Shown one piece after another: positions 1-8,392 of a stretch of 64,000 nt of DNA. A model generated the notes under the pieces. It was not told where the DNA came from. It worked only from the letters and a program-made list of their open reading frames with translations, and made no database searches. Source of the stretch: Subtercola frigoramans. Its GTDB lineage: Bacteria; Actinomycetota; Actinomycetes; Actinomycetales; Microbacteriaceae. Position 1 is the first letter of the stretch; each line of letters starts with the position of its first letter. The position numbers were made by a program, and so were the translations under genes. The DNA lies in the NCBI RefSeq assembly GCF_016907385.1, contig NZ_JAFBBU010000001.1:248001-312000 (forward strand), read 5' to 3'.

Positions 1-1103
1 AATTGCTCGGTGGGACAGATTTGAAGAAGTGGCTCACGGAGAAACAGATTTCGTCGCGGCACATCGCTCAGATCGGTTACGACCTCGCGGAAGGTTTGGA
101 ATACATCCATGACCACGGCGTGACCCACAGGGATGTGAAGCCCGCGAATATTCTGATCGCACCGTACAGCAACAGTTCCAGGGCCAGAGCGAAACTCACC
201 GACTTTGGTATCGCCATGACAACTGGCGTCGAGCATTACGCGAAAGGCGTAACGACCGGGACGGCAGCGTATCTCAGCCCCGAACAGGCCCGCGGACTTC
301 CCGTCGGCCCGGCAACAGACGTGTACGCCCTCGGTTTGGTGCTGCTGCAATGCTTCACCAGAGAGTTCGCTTTTCCCGGCACCCCCACCGAATCAGCGAT
401 CGCACGGCTCCGCCAGGACCCAGCGATACCGTCCTGGCTATCGCCTGACTGGCAGATTCTTCTGCGAGCGATGACCTCGGCGGAGCCCGAAGCACGGCCG
501 CTCGGCGGAGACCTCGTTGACGCGTTCCGCCGGATCGTGATCACCGAGACCAGCCGGCACCGCTCCGCCGACACCCACACCACCGAACACGACGAGCCAG
601 CACGCCTCCAGGCGGTGCACCGCTATCACATCCTCGACACCCCACAAGACGCCACATTCGACCGGATCACCGCGCTGACGGCCCGGGTCATGGGTACCCC
701 TGTCGCGCTGATCAGCATCGTGGATCACGACCGGATCTGGCTGAAATCACACCACGGCCTGGACATCGACCAGATAGACCGAGAGCCGGGGCTCTGCTCG
801 TCCGCGATCATGAACGACGAACCCTGGATCATCGAGAACGCCCGAACCGACTCCCGCGCCCACCCGAATTCCCTCGTCGACGGCGAGTTCGGGCTGCAGT
901 TCTACGTCGGGGTACCGCTACGCACCCGAGACGGCTACAACCTCGGTACCCTCTCCGTACTCGACTTTCAACCCCGTACTGTCACCGACGACGAAATCCA
1001 CACCATGAAGGACCTCGCCGCTGTCGTCATCAACGAACTCGAACTCCGAAACGAAAGCCGACAAGCACTCATCGACACCCTCACACAAGCCATCACCCTC
1101 TAG
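1..1103 (+). CDS. Serine/threonine protein kinase with C-terminal GAF domain, 5' end cut by window
   Basis: The reading frame is open to the left edge, so the N-lobe with the ATP-binding loop lies outside the window. What remains is the kinase C-lobe, with a catalytic loop HRDVKPANI at about residue 42 of the visible part, DFG at 67-69 and an APE-like segment YLSPEQARG, followed from about residue 200 by a GAF domain (LQAVHRYHILDT onward, ending near VGVPLRTRDGYNLGTLSV). GAF domains bind small ligands or mediate dimerisation, so the protein is probably a cytosolic sensor kinase that phosphorylates Ser/Thr targets in response to a signal. There is no membrane segment in the visible part, unlike the usual PknB architecture. 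The ligand and substrates cannot be read from the sequence. The kinase call is certain and the GAF call strong. Confidence 0.93.
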   Translation, partial: LLGGTDLKKWLTEKQISSRHIAQIGYDLAEGLEYIHDHGVTHRDVKPANILIAPYSNSSRARAKLTDFGIAMTTGVEHYAKGVTTGTAAYLSPEQARGLPVGPATDVYALGLVLLQCFTREFAFPGTPTESAIARLRQDPAIPSWLSPDWQILLRAMTSAEPEARPLGGDLVDAFRRIVITETSRHRSADTHTTEHDEPARLQAVHRYHILDTPQDATFDRITALTARVMGTPVALISIVDHDRIWLKSHHGLDIDQIDREPGLCSSAIMNDEPWIIENARTDSRAHPNSLVDGEFGLQFYVGVPLRTRDGYNLGTLSVLDFQPRTVTDDEIHTMKDLAAVVINELELRNESRQALIDTLTQAITL

Positions 1104-1278
1104 CGGCGCCCGCCGGTTCGGTGCACCCTTTCTTTGCAAGTTGTGTCCTGATTGTCGTGTTGTCAAGCCTCCCACGTTGCGGGGTGTGAGTATGGATGCG
1201 GTGACCGCCGGTGGGTGGAATCCCGCTAGGACAAGTCGTTGGGAACACTGTAGTTCCCCGAAGCCGAGGAGACAGCTG

Positions 1279-1590
1279 ATGAGCGTGCCGCGCGAACCTA
1301 CCCGCCCTCTGACCGGGAGCACGGTCGATACTCGCCGGGCTGCCCGTGACCTGATCGGCGGATTCCTCACCCCGGAATTCATCGTCTACGTCATCATCGT
1401 CCTCGCTGTCATCATCACCTCCTCGGTCGTCGATGGGGCAACCGTGACGAACAGCGACGGATCCCACACCACTGGCCCGGACCCATTCGATGCCACCCAG
1501 GCGATGCAGTACATCGTTTTCCTCACGATCGGTTACCTCATCGCCACGGGCCTCGCCCGCACGAACAGAAATACTCACCGGGACATATAA
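1279..1590 (+). CDS. Small two-helix membrane protein, unknown function
   Basis: A 103-residue protein starting at ATG 1279, chosen because GAGGAG lies at 1266-1271 with a seven-base spacer. A longer frame upstream has no such site. After a basic N-terminus there are two hydrophobic segments, one around FIVYVIIVLAVIITSSVV and one around MQYIVFLTIGYLIATGLA, joined by a polar loop rich in Thr, Asp and Asn. The short tail is polar and basic. No family was recognised. It stands alone, 175 bases after the kinase gene and in front of a strong hairpin, so it is probably a single-gene transcript. Confidence 0.72.
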   Translation: MSVPREPTRPLTGSTVDTRRAARDLIGGFLTPEFIVYVIIVLAVIITSSVVDGATVTNSDGSHTTGPDPFDATQAMQYIVFLTIGYLIATGLARTNRNTHRDI

Positions 1591-1630
1591 CAACCGCTCG
1601 CCAAACAAACGAGGCGGAAACCTACAAAGA

Positions 1631-1668
1631 ATTGGTGTGGGGCCGACGCCTCCCGGCCCCGCACCAAT
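1631..1668 (+). terminator. Strong hairpin after the small membrane protein gene
   Basis: Two 15-base arms (1631-1645 and 1654-1668) pair over their whole length with one G-T wobble around an 8-base loop. It starts 40 bases after the stop codon at 1590. There is no T-tract, which is common for terminators in high-GC actinobacteria. Confidence 0.7.
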
Positions 1669-2105
1669 GTTCACGTCGGTTGGAGGTGTGTAATGTACAT
1701 AGCCACTTCTGTTCCATTGGAAGAGCCGGTCGATGAGCGGTTTCCCGTCACCTTTTGCGGTGCCCGGATGAAGCCAACCCCGCGTTTTCTGAAAAACCCA
1801 TTCGCGAGCACGGCCCCCAGTAGTGAAAACCGGCTACATGACACACCCCAGCCGATTTGTTGCTCATGACTCCCTAGCCTGCTGCGGTTGACCGGCGCAC
1901 GGGGTTACGCTCTTCACCTTTCCTCAATGTGCCTGAGGGGAACTGCCTCGGTTGACGATCAACCGGGCGTGAGGATGAACATTCGGGATGAGTCAGTGCC
2001 CCGTGCTCCTGTTCGCCCGAATCGTGATGGCGTCGACCCGTTGGCAGTTCGGAACGATGGGTCGCTGGTATCTGACACGAGTCGTAATGCAATCGGACGG
2101 TTCCT
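1669..2105. other. Gene-poor stretch, nothing assignable
   Basis: Short open frames exist on both strands, but they overlap one another, have unremarkable composition and lack convincing ribosome binding sites. No RNA gene or repeat was recognised here. Confidence 0.4.
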
Positions 2106-2540
2106 TCATCCGTTGCCGTCGACACTGTGCTTCGCTGACACGGGTGCGTTCGTGGAGGGCTGATCAGCCCCTGTTGGAAGATTGTTTCCCAGCCAGATAC
2201 TCAGGTAGGTCGGCGAGCCCGGGTCGGTATCGATTCGCGCCGGAACGCTGATAGCTCGATTCGTCAGGGAATTCCATCGGATCCGCCACCAAAGCCGGCC
2301 GACTAAATCTGTCGGCAGCTCGCCGACTTTGGCCCGGTAACTGCCGAACCGGAGGCTCACGATCGTGGTTCGGCGTGCGCCGAGAGTGTCGCGATAAATG
2401 CGCGCCGTCGGGCGACCCCCGGCCTGCTCGAGGGCGTCGATCATTCCCATCACGTGGCCCCGATCGTTAACGGTCTTCACGAATACCGGGCCGACTCGGT
2501 CCAAGTATTTCGAACGCACCGGTTTTCTTGCTCGTCTCAA
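2106..2540 (-). CDS. Possible hypothetical protein
   Basis: An open frame of 144 codons whose middle part (from MGMIDALEQAGG to YLSIWLGNN) has G/C-rich third positions and a protein-like composition with several Trp, Arg and hydrophobic residues, which is why it is listed. Which start is used is unclear: the frame opens at 2540, but an internal ATG at MGMIDALEQ would give a protein of about 114 residues. There is no clear ribosome site for either. No family was recognised and no signal peptide or membrane helix is visible. It could equally be a chance frame. Confidence 0.35.
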   Translation of the reverse strand: MRRARKPVRSKYLDRVGPVFVKTVNDRGHVMGMIDALEQAGGRPTARIYRDTLGARRTTIVSLRFGSYRAKVGELPTDLVGRLWWRIRWNSLTNRAISVPARIDTDPGSPTYLSIWLGNNLPTGADQPSTNAPVSAKHSVDGNG

Positions 2541-2780
2541 ATCACACCCCCGAACTCAGACCACGTGGCTCAGATCACCCGATCTGCGACTTCTGGCGAA
2601 CCGCCGATCAAAGCGTACCGGCTCGTTCCTCTGCCGTTCAAAGGGTGAGAGGATCTTCATCCAAGCCGAAACAGCGTCTTCATTCACGTGGTAACGGCAC
2701 TGCCGGAAGCATCTGGGATCCCTCACTCACGCAGCTGCCGGGACGTGTCCTCACCCGTGCTCGTGGAGTCCTTGGGGCTG

Positions 2781-3038
2781 TCAGAGGGCAGGTAGTTTCG
2801 CGAGGGCCGCGTCGGCTGAGGTCTCGCTGACGCCGAGCTGCTCGACCAACAGAGCGCGGGCGGGCAAAGTGTTGCCCTGTTGTAACGCGTGGTACGCGGT
2901 CTCGGCCTGGCGGACGAGTTCCGGGCCTGGCCGTTTCGTGACGCCGAGCTGATCGGCGAGTTCCTGGGCGGTCACTACGCCATACCCGGTCCTGATCGCT
3001 GCAGGGAGACGGTAGCTGCCGAGAGATCCGAGGTCCAT
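2781..3038 (-). CDS. Small soluble hypothetical protein
   Basis: An 85-residue protein with ATG at 3038, selected because GGAAAGGA lies a few bases upstream on the minus strand. Upstream extension of the frame is probably untranslated. The sequence is predicted to be mainly alpha-helical (TAQELADQLGV, PELVRQAETAYHALQQG, ADAALAKLPAL) and ends with the stop at 2781. The two segments with the pattern ELADQLGVT and LLVEQLGVSE resemble each other, suggesting an internal helical repeat. No function can be assigned. It stands apart from its neighbours and is divergent from the gene at 3259. Confidence 0.6.
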   Translation of the reverse strand: MDLGSLGSYRLPAAIRTGYGVVTAQELADQLGVTKRPGPELVRQAETAYHALQQGNTLPARALLVEQLGVSETSADAALAKLPAL

Positions 3039-3258
3039 GGTTTGTCCTTTCCATAACAATGCCCTGACCCTAAACCCCAGTGGCCAGGCGCGGCGCGGGC
3101 TCGACATGAACCGGGCTTGTGGGATATGCAGACACCGAGAGCGTCTGGATGAGGTTGCTGTGCAGCCTGATCCGGTCTAGCCGAGCTGTCAACCCCTGTC
3201 GGCTGGTTTGCGGCGGCGTACCGTGAGGTGTGAGGAGTGCGAGGCGGAGGCGGGTTTG

Positions 3259-3528
3259 ATGACACAGGTGCTAAAAGTGACGGTCGATAGGCATGAGTTT
3301 TATCTCGCCCCGGACGCCTCAGCAGAGGAGCTGAGCAGGACGATCGCTGACGTGATTCGGGCTGGCGGCGGCCTTGTGAGGTTGCCGACCAGGCCGGACC
3401 AGCAGATCACGGTTCTGATCAGTCCGGGGGTTCCCGTGGTCATCGAACAGTTCGACGGATATGACGGTCCGAAAAGCGCCAGCGGCGTCGACGCTCCTGC
3501 CGCTGGATTCGATTACGACGACTACTAA
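3259..3528 (+). CDS. Small acidic-tailed protein, paralogue of the gene at 7027
   Basis: An 89-residue protein with ATG at 3259 and a GGAGGCGGG site just upstream. It begins MTQVLKVTVDRHEFYLAP and ends in an acidic aromatic tail FDYDDY. The protein at 7027-7323 has the same layout: an opening beta strand KV.VD...F.L, a central helix ending in an A-G-G region, a V-LI-P-PV strand, and a tail rich in Asp and Phe. The two are clearly related although divergent. No Pfam name was recognised. The pattern suggests a small alpha/beta fold with a disordered acidic end. Function is unknown, and the surrounding stress-type genes are only weak context. Confidence 0.72.
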   Translation: MTQVLKVTVDRHEFYLAPDASAEELSRTIADVIRAGGGLVRLPTRPDQQITVLISPGVPVVIEQFDGYDGPKSASGVDAPAAGFDYDDY

Positions 3529-3740
3529 GGCAGATCACCCGCCGTCCAGCGGTAGTTGCGTCGTTGCGGAGAACCGTGCAAGCAAGCGGTTGGCTATTCG
3601 GCGGATATAACTCTCGTGTCGCGTTTTGGCTAGCCCTGTCGAGAAAGTTTTATCGGGCGGATGATCAATTCCGATCGCGGATTGTGACCGCGTTAGCGGT
3701 TCTCTTTTCGCCCGAGTTCGGTTTATATGAAAGGAAACTC

Positions 3741-4478
3741 ATGAGCGACATATACGATCAGGTCTCCACGACCTTCCCGCCGGCAGAGGACACCACTGAT
3801 GACGCGTCGACGGCGTCGTCTGGTGTCAGCGAGAAGGCCGATGAGGTCAAGGACCAGGCCGGTCAGCTGAAAGACCAGGTGACGGAGTCGGGTACCCGGG
3901 TCGCCGGGACGGCGAAGACGGAGGCCGGCAAGGTTGTGTCTGAAGCGAAGGTGCAAGCAAAAGACTTGTTTACGCAGGCGCAGGGGGAGTTGAAAGACCA
4001 AGCTGCCAGCCAGCAGAAACGCGTCGCCTCGGGGCTTCGTTTGATCTCCGAGGAACTCGTCAGCATGGCCCACTCCTCCGACGGCACCGGCGTCGCCGCG
4101 GACCTCGTGCACCAAGCCGCGGACCGCGCTGGTAGCGTCGCGACGTGGCTTGAAGACCGGGACCCGGGGTCCGTGCTTCGGGAGGTGCGCGCCTATGCCA
4201 GCCGCAAGCCGGGCACGTTCATCGCCGTCGCCGCGATCGCTGGGCTTGTCGCTGGCCGGCTGACGAAAAGCCTCATCAGCAACGCTTCCGACGAGAAGGC
4301 CGACCACACCCCGAAGGCCGTTTCTCACACAACGCCGACATACATCGCACCGCCCCCGGTCACGCCGCCATCAGTGACGGTGCAGGAACCGCTCACCGGC
4401 ACGGAGGTCGAGAGCTCGTCGTTCGACGAACTCTCTCCAAGCGAGGGCACCCGGCCGTATTTCGGTGACCGAGCATGA
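3741..4478 (+). CDS. Membrane-anchored coiled-coil stress-type protein, unknown function
   Basis: A 245-residue protein with ATG at 3741 and AAGGAAA ten bases before. Residues 30-120 form a long charged amphipathic helix rich in Lys, Asp, Glu, Gln and Ala (EKADEVKDQAGQLKDQ), reminiscent of LEA-like or apolipoprotein-like helices. One hydrophobic segment, FIAVAAIAGLVAGRL, lies at about residue 160, followed by a Pro/Thr-rich tail. It is the first gene of a tight three-gene operon with stop-start overlaps (4475-4478 and 4882-4885). The third protein of the operon carries the same kind of helix. A role in envelope stability or stress tolerance is an inference only. Confidence 0.8.
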   Translation: MSDIYDQVSTTFPPAEDTTDDASTASSGVSEKADEVKDQAGQLKDQVTESGTRVAGTAKTEAGKVVSEAKVQAKDLFTQAQGELKDQAASQQKRVASGLRLISEELVSMAHSSDGTGVAADLVHQAADRAGSVATWLEDRDPGSVLREVRAYASRKPGTFIAVAAIAGLVAGRLTKSLISNASDEKADHTPKAVSHTTPTYIAPPPVTPPSVTVQEPLTGTEVESSSFDELSPSEGTRPYFGDRA

Positions 4479-4885
4479 CAGACACGCCGTCAGAGCAGAA
4501 AGCTGCGAACACGTCGTTGGGTGACCTGCTCGGTGAGGTCACCCGGGACTTGTCGACGCTGATGCGGCAAGAACTGGAACTGGCCAAAGCGGAACTAAAA
4601 CAATCCGCCGCCCAGGCAGGCAAAAGTGCTGGCATGTTCGCCGGCGCAGGCTACGCCGGCCACCTCACCGTCTTGTTTTTGTCGATCGCCGCGTGGTGGG
4701 GGCTCGGCTATCTGCTCGGCAACGGCTGGTCAGCGCTGATCGTCGCCGTGGTCTGGGCGATCGTCGGGTTCATCTTGTACTCGCGTGGCCGCGGTGAGCT
4801 GAAAAAAGTGAAGGGTGCACCGCAGACCGTGGACACCCTCAAAGAATTCCCTGACACTCTGAAACGAAATGAGGAAAACCGATGA
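4475..4885 (+). CDS. Phage holin family / actinobacterial holin-X (DUF1469-type) membrane protein
   Basis: A 136-residue protein that overlaps the previous gene by ATGA. An N-terminal helix, LGDLLGEVTRDLSTLMRQELELAKAEL, is followed by two membrane segments (HLTVLFLSIAAWWGLGYLL and ALIVAVVWAIVGFILY) and a basic C-terminus. This is the layout of the holin-X/DUF1469 family, which in actinobacteria is chromosomal and not a lysis gene. It sits between two helical proteins and is cotranslated with both, so the three products probably act together at the membrane. The family call is fairly sure, and the biochemical role of the family is unknown. Confidence 0.88.
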   Translation: MTDTPSEQKAANTSLGDLLGEVTRDLSTLMRQELELAKAELKQSAAQAGKSAGMFAGAGYAGHLTVLFLSIAAWWGLGYLLGNGWSALIVAVVWAIVGFILYSRGRGELKKVKGAPQTVDTLKEFPDTLKRNEENR

Positions 4886-5448
4886 GCGACAACCCCGACG
4901 AGATCCGCGCGAACATCGAAGCCACCCGGGCTGAGCTCAGCGGCAACGTGGATGCTCTGGCAGACAAGGTCGACCCGTCAAAGATCGCCGAGCGCCAGAC
5001 GGAGAAGATCAAGGGCGCGTTCGGCAGCGTCAAAGACCGCATCATGGGTGCCGCATCCGACCTGCACGACAACGCCGGTTCAGCAACAGACACTGTCACC
5101 GATGCAGGACAGAAGGTCGCCGCGAAAGCTCAAGGCAATCCACTCGCCGTGGGCCTCATCGCATTCGGCGTCGGACTGCTCGCAGCCTCCCTGATCCCTG
5201 CGACCAGTAAGGAGAAAGAACTCACCGCCGATCTGAAAGACAAAGCCCAACCGCTCGTCGACCAGGTCACAGACGCCGCGAAAGAGGCCGCCGACGCGCT
5301 CAAACAGCCAGCCCAGGATGCCGCCGCTGCCGTCAATGACACCCTCACCCACGCCGCCGCCACCGTTAAAGACGAAACGACCGGCGCCGTCGCCGATGTC
5401 AAAGATCAAGCAGCCGAGTCCAAACACGTCCTGCAGGGCAACAGCTAA
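4882..5448 (+). CDS. DUF3618 domain protein
   Basis: A 188-residue protein opening with the DUF3618 signature: DEIRANIEATRAELSGNVDALADKVDP. A single hydrophobic segment, NPLAVGLIAFGVGLLAASLIP, lies at about residue 95-115, and the remainder is an Ala/Lys/Asp-rich amphipathic helix with repeated VKD, VTD and LKDKA units. It overlaps the upstream holin-X gene by four bases (ATGA). DUF3618 proteins are commonly encoded next to holin-X genes in actinobacteria, which supports both assignments. Its role is unknown and probably structural at the membrane. Confidence 0.9.
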   Translation: MSDNPDEIRANIEATRAELSGNVDALADKVDPSKIAERQTEKIKGAFGSVKDRIMGAASDLHDNAGSATDTVTDAGQKVAAKAQGNPLAVGLIAFGVGLLAASLIPATSKEKELTADLKDKAQPLVDQVTDAAKEAADALKQPAQDAAAAVNDTLTHAAATVKDETTGAVADVKDQAAESKHVLQGNS

Positions 5449-5468
5449 ACACTCGAAAAAACATCACC

Positions 5469-5505
5469 GGTGGGCAGGGCCGCGGATGCTGCGACCCTGC
5501 CCACC
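5469..5505 (+). terminator. Hairpin between the DUF3618 operon and the YihY gene
   Basis: A perfect 11-base inverted repeat (5469-5479 with 5495-5505) with a 15-base loop begins 20 bases after the DUF3618 stop. It lies immediately before the ATG at 5508, which argues that this ATG is not the real start of the next gene. Confidence 0.7.
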
Positions 5506-5535
5506 GCATGCACCCCGAAGGACGAGGAAGTTTCT

Positions 5536-6596
5536 ATGGCCGCGAAGTCCACGAGCGAAAAAGAGGCCACCGCGTCTGGCCTGACGATCAACGCGAGCCT
5601 GACTCCCCAGCCCAGCTTAAGAAACCGTCGTGGAAGTACGTTCTGCGAAAAACGATCCGAGAATTCGGAACGGACCAGTGCACCGACATCGCCGCCGCGC
5701 TCACCTACTACGCGGTTCTCTCGATCTTCCCGGCCCTTCTGGCGCTGGTATCGATTCTGGGCGTGATCGGGCAAGGCCAGCAGGTCATCGACTCGTTGTT
5801 CAACACCCTCAGCGGTGTGGCGCCCGCCTCGACACTGGACACCATCCGTGGGCCGCTTGAGCAGTTCGCCAGTTCGCCGGCCGCCGGTTTCGCGCTCGTA
5901 GTCGGCATTGTTGTGGCGGTCTACTCGGCGTCGAAGTACGTGACCGCGTTCAGCCGCGGAATGAACCGCATCTACGACATTCAGGAGGGACGCCCGTTCT
6001 GGAAACTCAAGCCCATCCAACTGCTCGTCACGGTCATCGCGATCGTGCTCATCGTCATCATCGCCCTGATTCTCATCGTGTCTGGACCGATCACCGACTC
6101 GGTCGGAAACGCACTCGGGGTCGGGGACGCGGCGAAGATCGTGTGGTCCATCGTCAAGTGGCCCGTGCTCGCCGCCGCCGTTGTATTGATCATCGCGATC
6201 CTGTACTACGCGACACCGAACGCGAAGCAACCAAAATTCCGGTGGATGAGCCTCGGCGCGCTACTCGCCCTGCTTGTGTTGCTCGTTGCCTCTGTGGCGT
6301 TTGGGCTCTACGTGACCACGTTCGCGAACTATGCGAAGAACTACGGCTCGGTCGCCGGTGTCATCATCTTCTTGCTCTGGTTGTGGATCGCGAACATGGC
6401 GCTGCTGTTCGGCGCCGAATTTGACGCCGAACTCGAACGCGGCCGGCAGCTGCAAGCCGGCATCGAGGCCGAAGAAACCCTTCAGTTGCCCCCCCGAGAC
6501 ACCCGCAAGAGCGATAAAGCCGAAAAGAAAAAACAAGAAGACATCGCGGTCGGTCGTCGCCTACGCGAATCCGCCGGCACCCGCGATAACCCCTGA
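5536..6596 (+). pseudogene. YihY/BrkB-family membrane protein with an apparent one-base frameshift near its start
   Basis: From about 5580 the frame encodes a typical UPF0761 protein: KKPSWKYVLRKTIREF, then DIAAALTYYAVLSIFPALL, six hydrophobic segments, and FLLWLWIANMALLFGAEFDAE near the end. The only in-frame ATG upstream (5508) abuts a terminator stem and has no ribosome site. ATG 5536 has an excellent site (GACGAGGAAG) but is in another frame: it reads MAAKSTSEKEATAS and then leaves the gene. Inserting one base near 5577-5580 would join this opening to PDDQREPDSPAQL and make one continuous protein of about 353 residues. Either the gene is broken or the base is missing from the assembly. 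Proteins of this family are multi-pass inner-membrane proteins of uncertain role. Confidence 0.8.
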
Positions 6597-6629
6597 ACGG
6601 ACTAACCCATGCCAACGGACAGAGAGGAG

Positions 6630-6959
6630 TCAACGGTGCTGCTGCGCGGTGTGCGCTGTTGTGCCGGGTTCGGCCGTGAGGTGCAGGCCACCGCCGCTGC
6701 TCGCGGAGTCCATCAGGACGTCGATCCAGTCCCGGTTGATGGCGGGAACGCGGCTGCCATAGAACCGGTAATAAAGTGTGCTCGACGGGTCCAGCCAGAT
6801 GGAGCTGCGACCGCTACCAATGTCGGGGGAGTCAGCCCAGGAGAAAGCGAAACTCTCGCGGCGCCGCAGTTTCGCGGTGATCACGATTTGCAAGTGAGCG
6901 AGAGCACGGTCATCGAAGCTGAACTCGATGCTGGGACTGCCGTACATCAACATGCCCAT
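6630..6959 (-). CDS. DUF7882-type small protein (often mislabelled ATP-dependent DNA ligase)
   Basis: A 109-residue protein with ATG at 6959 and GAGGGAG just upstream on the minus strand. It carries the family pattern MLMYGSPS, then DDRALAHLQIVITAKLRRRESFAFSW, then RSSIWLDPSSTLYYRFYG, then NRDWIDVLM. The same pattern recurs in the protein at 10724-11029. I recall this family as frequent in Microbacteriaceae and as sometimes carrying the wrong label ATP-dependent DNA ligase; no ligase motif is present. It is soluble, with no signal peptide. It lies 67 bases downstream of the gene at 7027, so the two are probably cotranscribed. Function is unknown. Confidence 0.83.
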   Translation of the reverse strand: MGMLMYGSPSIEFSFDDRALAHLQIVITAKLRRRESFAFSWADSPDIGSGRSSIWLDPSSTLYYRFYGSRVPAINRDWIDVLMDSASSGGGLHLTAEPGTTAHTAQQHR

Positions 6960-7026
6960 CAAAGGCTCCCTCACCCTACGCGGAACAGCGCAGAGGTGAC
7001 CGCCACCGGATCATCGGTCGGAGCGG

Positions 7027-7323
7027 TCATGGGGAGAGATGGTCGAAGAAGCTGTCGAAATCGAAGCTTTGACTGTCTTCGATCATCGGCGGGTGTTCTT
7101 CCCACGCGGAAACCTGGTCTACGGTCCGCTCGACCGTCTCGAAACGCACCGGGAGATTCGGCGTGATCAGTACGGCAACGATGCCACGCCCCACGGTTTC
7201 GAATTCGACGAACCCCGCGCCGTCCTTCAACGCCCCGACGATGCTGTCCTTCAGTGCCGAGACGTCTTGCCCCGCAGTCAGAATGAACGTCTGACCGTCA
7301 ACGTGGACCTTATGAATTTGCAT
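7027..7323 (-). CDS. Small acidic-tailed protein, paralogue of the gene at 3259
   Basis: A 98-residue protein with ATG at 7323 preceded by CCGAGG. It starts MQIHKVHVDGQTFILTAGQD, has a helix LKDSIVGALKDGAGFVEFET, a strand VAVLITPNLPVRFE, and an acidic aromatic tail DFDSFFDHLSP. The order and spacing match the 89-residue protein encoded at 3259. No family name was recognised. It probably forms an operon with the DUF7882-type gene downstream. The repeated presence of both families within 8 kb suggests duplication of a two-gene unit or a functional link between them. Confidence 0.75.
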   Translation of the reverse strand: MQIHKVHVDGQTFILTAGQDVSALKDSIVGALKDGAGFVEFETVGRGIVAVLITPNLPVRFETVERTVDQVSAWEEHPPMIEDSQSFDFDSFFDHLSP

Positions 7324-7656
7324 GAAACCTCGGCTCCGGATTAGTGGTGGGCTTCACGTTCCGTGTCGCATCCGGGGTCCGGGGATGAAGGCTCGAGACC
7401 GGTGAAGAATCCGATCTCCTTTCACTGTACGCCGATTCCACGCTCACAACGGAACCGTTCGTCGTCGCCCGCCAGATGCGGCCGGCTGCGGAGGTCTCGT
7501 CACCGGTGTGCTGCTGGACTACTCGTTGAGGCTGAAGCGTTTTCGACGACTCGGCTGATCTCCCCGGCCACGTGGTGGGGAGTGAGTGAACGACCTTGCG
7601 CCAATCCCGGCTGATGCTCATCCTAATAGCCGCACCGAAGTGGAGATGTAAGGCCA
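7324..7656. other. Intergenic, nothing assignable
   Basis: This stretch lies between two minus-strand genes. It should contain the promoter of the gene at 7027-7323, but no convincing -35/-10 pair was identified. The open frames in it have no ribosome sites. Confidence 0.4.
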
Positions 7657-8376
7657 TCAGAGGGTTCTTTCGGAGGGTTGACCGAGCACAATTTTGATGA
7701 TCCGCTCGTCAGCAAGGATCCGGAAGTGACCGCCGGTAGCAAGCTCGACGTTGTGAGCGCCCGGAAGCTCGCTGCCGCCCGGGATGTGCGGATCGAATTG
7801 CGGATACACCGAAACGATTCGGGCATTGACCTCACGATTCTCGGCAAGCAACAACGTGGTTGCGTCGCGCGGCGAAAACGCTCGCAGAGACGGCAGCAGA
7901 AGGTACGGGGCGTAGCGGGAGCCCTCGAACGGGGTGCACACCGCGACCATTCCTGAAATGCGCCCTGTGTCATCGAGCAACGCCATCGCGTATTTGCCGA
8001 TGAGGCCGCCTTTACTGTGCGCCACAATGAGCACGTCGCGCAAGTCATGCTGAACGATGTACCTGCTGGCAAGTCCCGCCAACGTCGCGACAGGGCGGCC
8101 ATTACGACCAAGCGTGGTGAGAACGAACACCGGATGCCCGGCGTCATGCAGTCTCTGAACGAGCGGGCGCATGAACGCCCACGTCTCCCAGATGCCCGGA
8201 ATGATCACAACAGGGTTCAGATGCCCCGTTTGAAACTTCTCCGGATGGGACGCCCCGACGATCGCTCGCCCCTGCCAGTACGCCGCGAAGACATAGTCCA
8301 CGGCCCACCAGCGCGCGAAACGTGCCAAACGCGGAACCCTCCGCTGCGGCGGTTCAGGTGTCCTGTGAGGCTTCAC
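7657..8376 (-). CDS. Alpha/beta hydrolase, lipase-like
   Basis: A 239-residue protein starting at GTG 8376. After a basic, aromatic N-terminus come the strand and oxyanion region NPVVIIPGIWETW, a nucleophile elbow AHSKGG (serine in H-S-K-G-G, where the canonical motif is G-x-S-x-G), a likely acidic residue in YPQFDPHIP and a histidine in ATGGHFRI. This is the arrangement of bacterial lipases and PGAP1-like esterases. There is no clear signal peptide, although residues 25-40 (WWAVDYVFAAYW) are hydrophobic enough to associate with the membrane. The gene follows an open C-terminal relic at 8393-8620 by 16 bases. The substrate is unknown. Confidence 0.85.
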   Translation of the reverse strand: MKPHRTPEPPQRRVPRLARFARWWAVDYVFAAYWQGRAIVGASHPEKFQTGHLNPVVIIPGIWETWAFMRPLVQRLHDAGHPVFVLTTLGRNGRPVATLAGLASRYIVQHDLRDVLIVAHSKGGLIGKYAMALLDDTGRISGMVAVCTPFEGSRYAPYLLLPSLRAFSPRDATTLLLAENREVNARIVSVYPQFDPHIPGGSELPGAHNVELATGGHFRILADERIIKIVLGQPSERTL

Positions 8377-8392
8377 TCTCGAAAGGTACCCA

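Noticed and set aside
4475-4885. Prophage lysis holin
   Set aside because: No other phage genes are nearby, and the gene is coupled to DUF3618 in a chromosomal-type operon.
5508-5535. ATG at 5508 as the start of the YihY gene
   Set aside because: It lies directly behind a perfect 11-bp hairpin, has no ribosome site, and its first codons are the out-of-frame shadow of a better start at 5536.
6630-6959. ATP-dependent DNA ligase as the product name
   Set aside because: At about 100 residues there is no nucleotidyltransferase motif; the label is a known mis-annotation of this small family.
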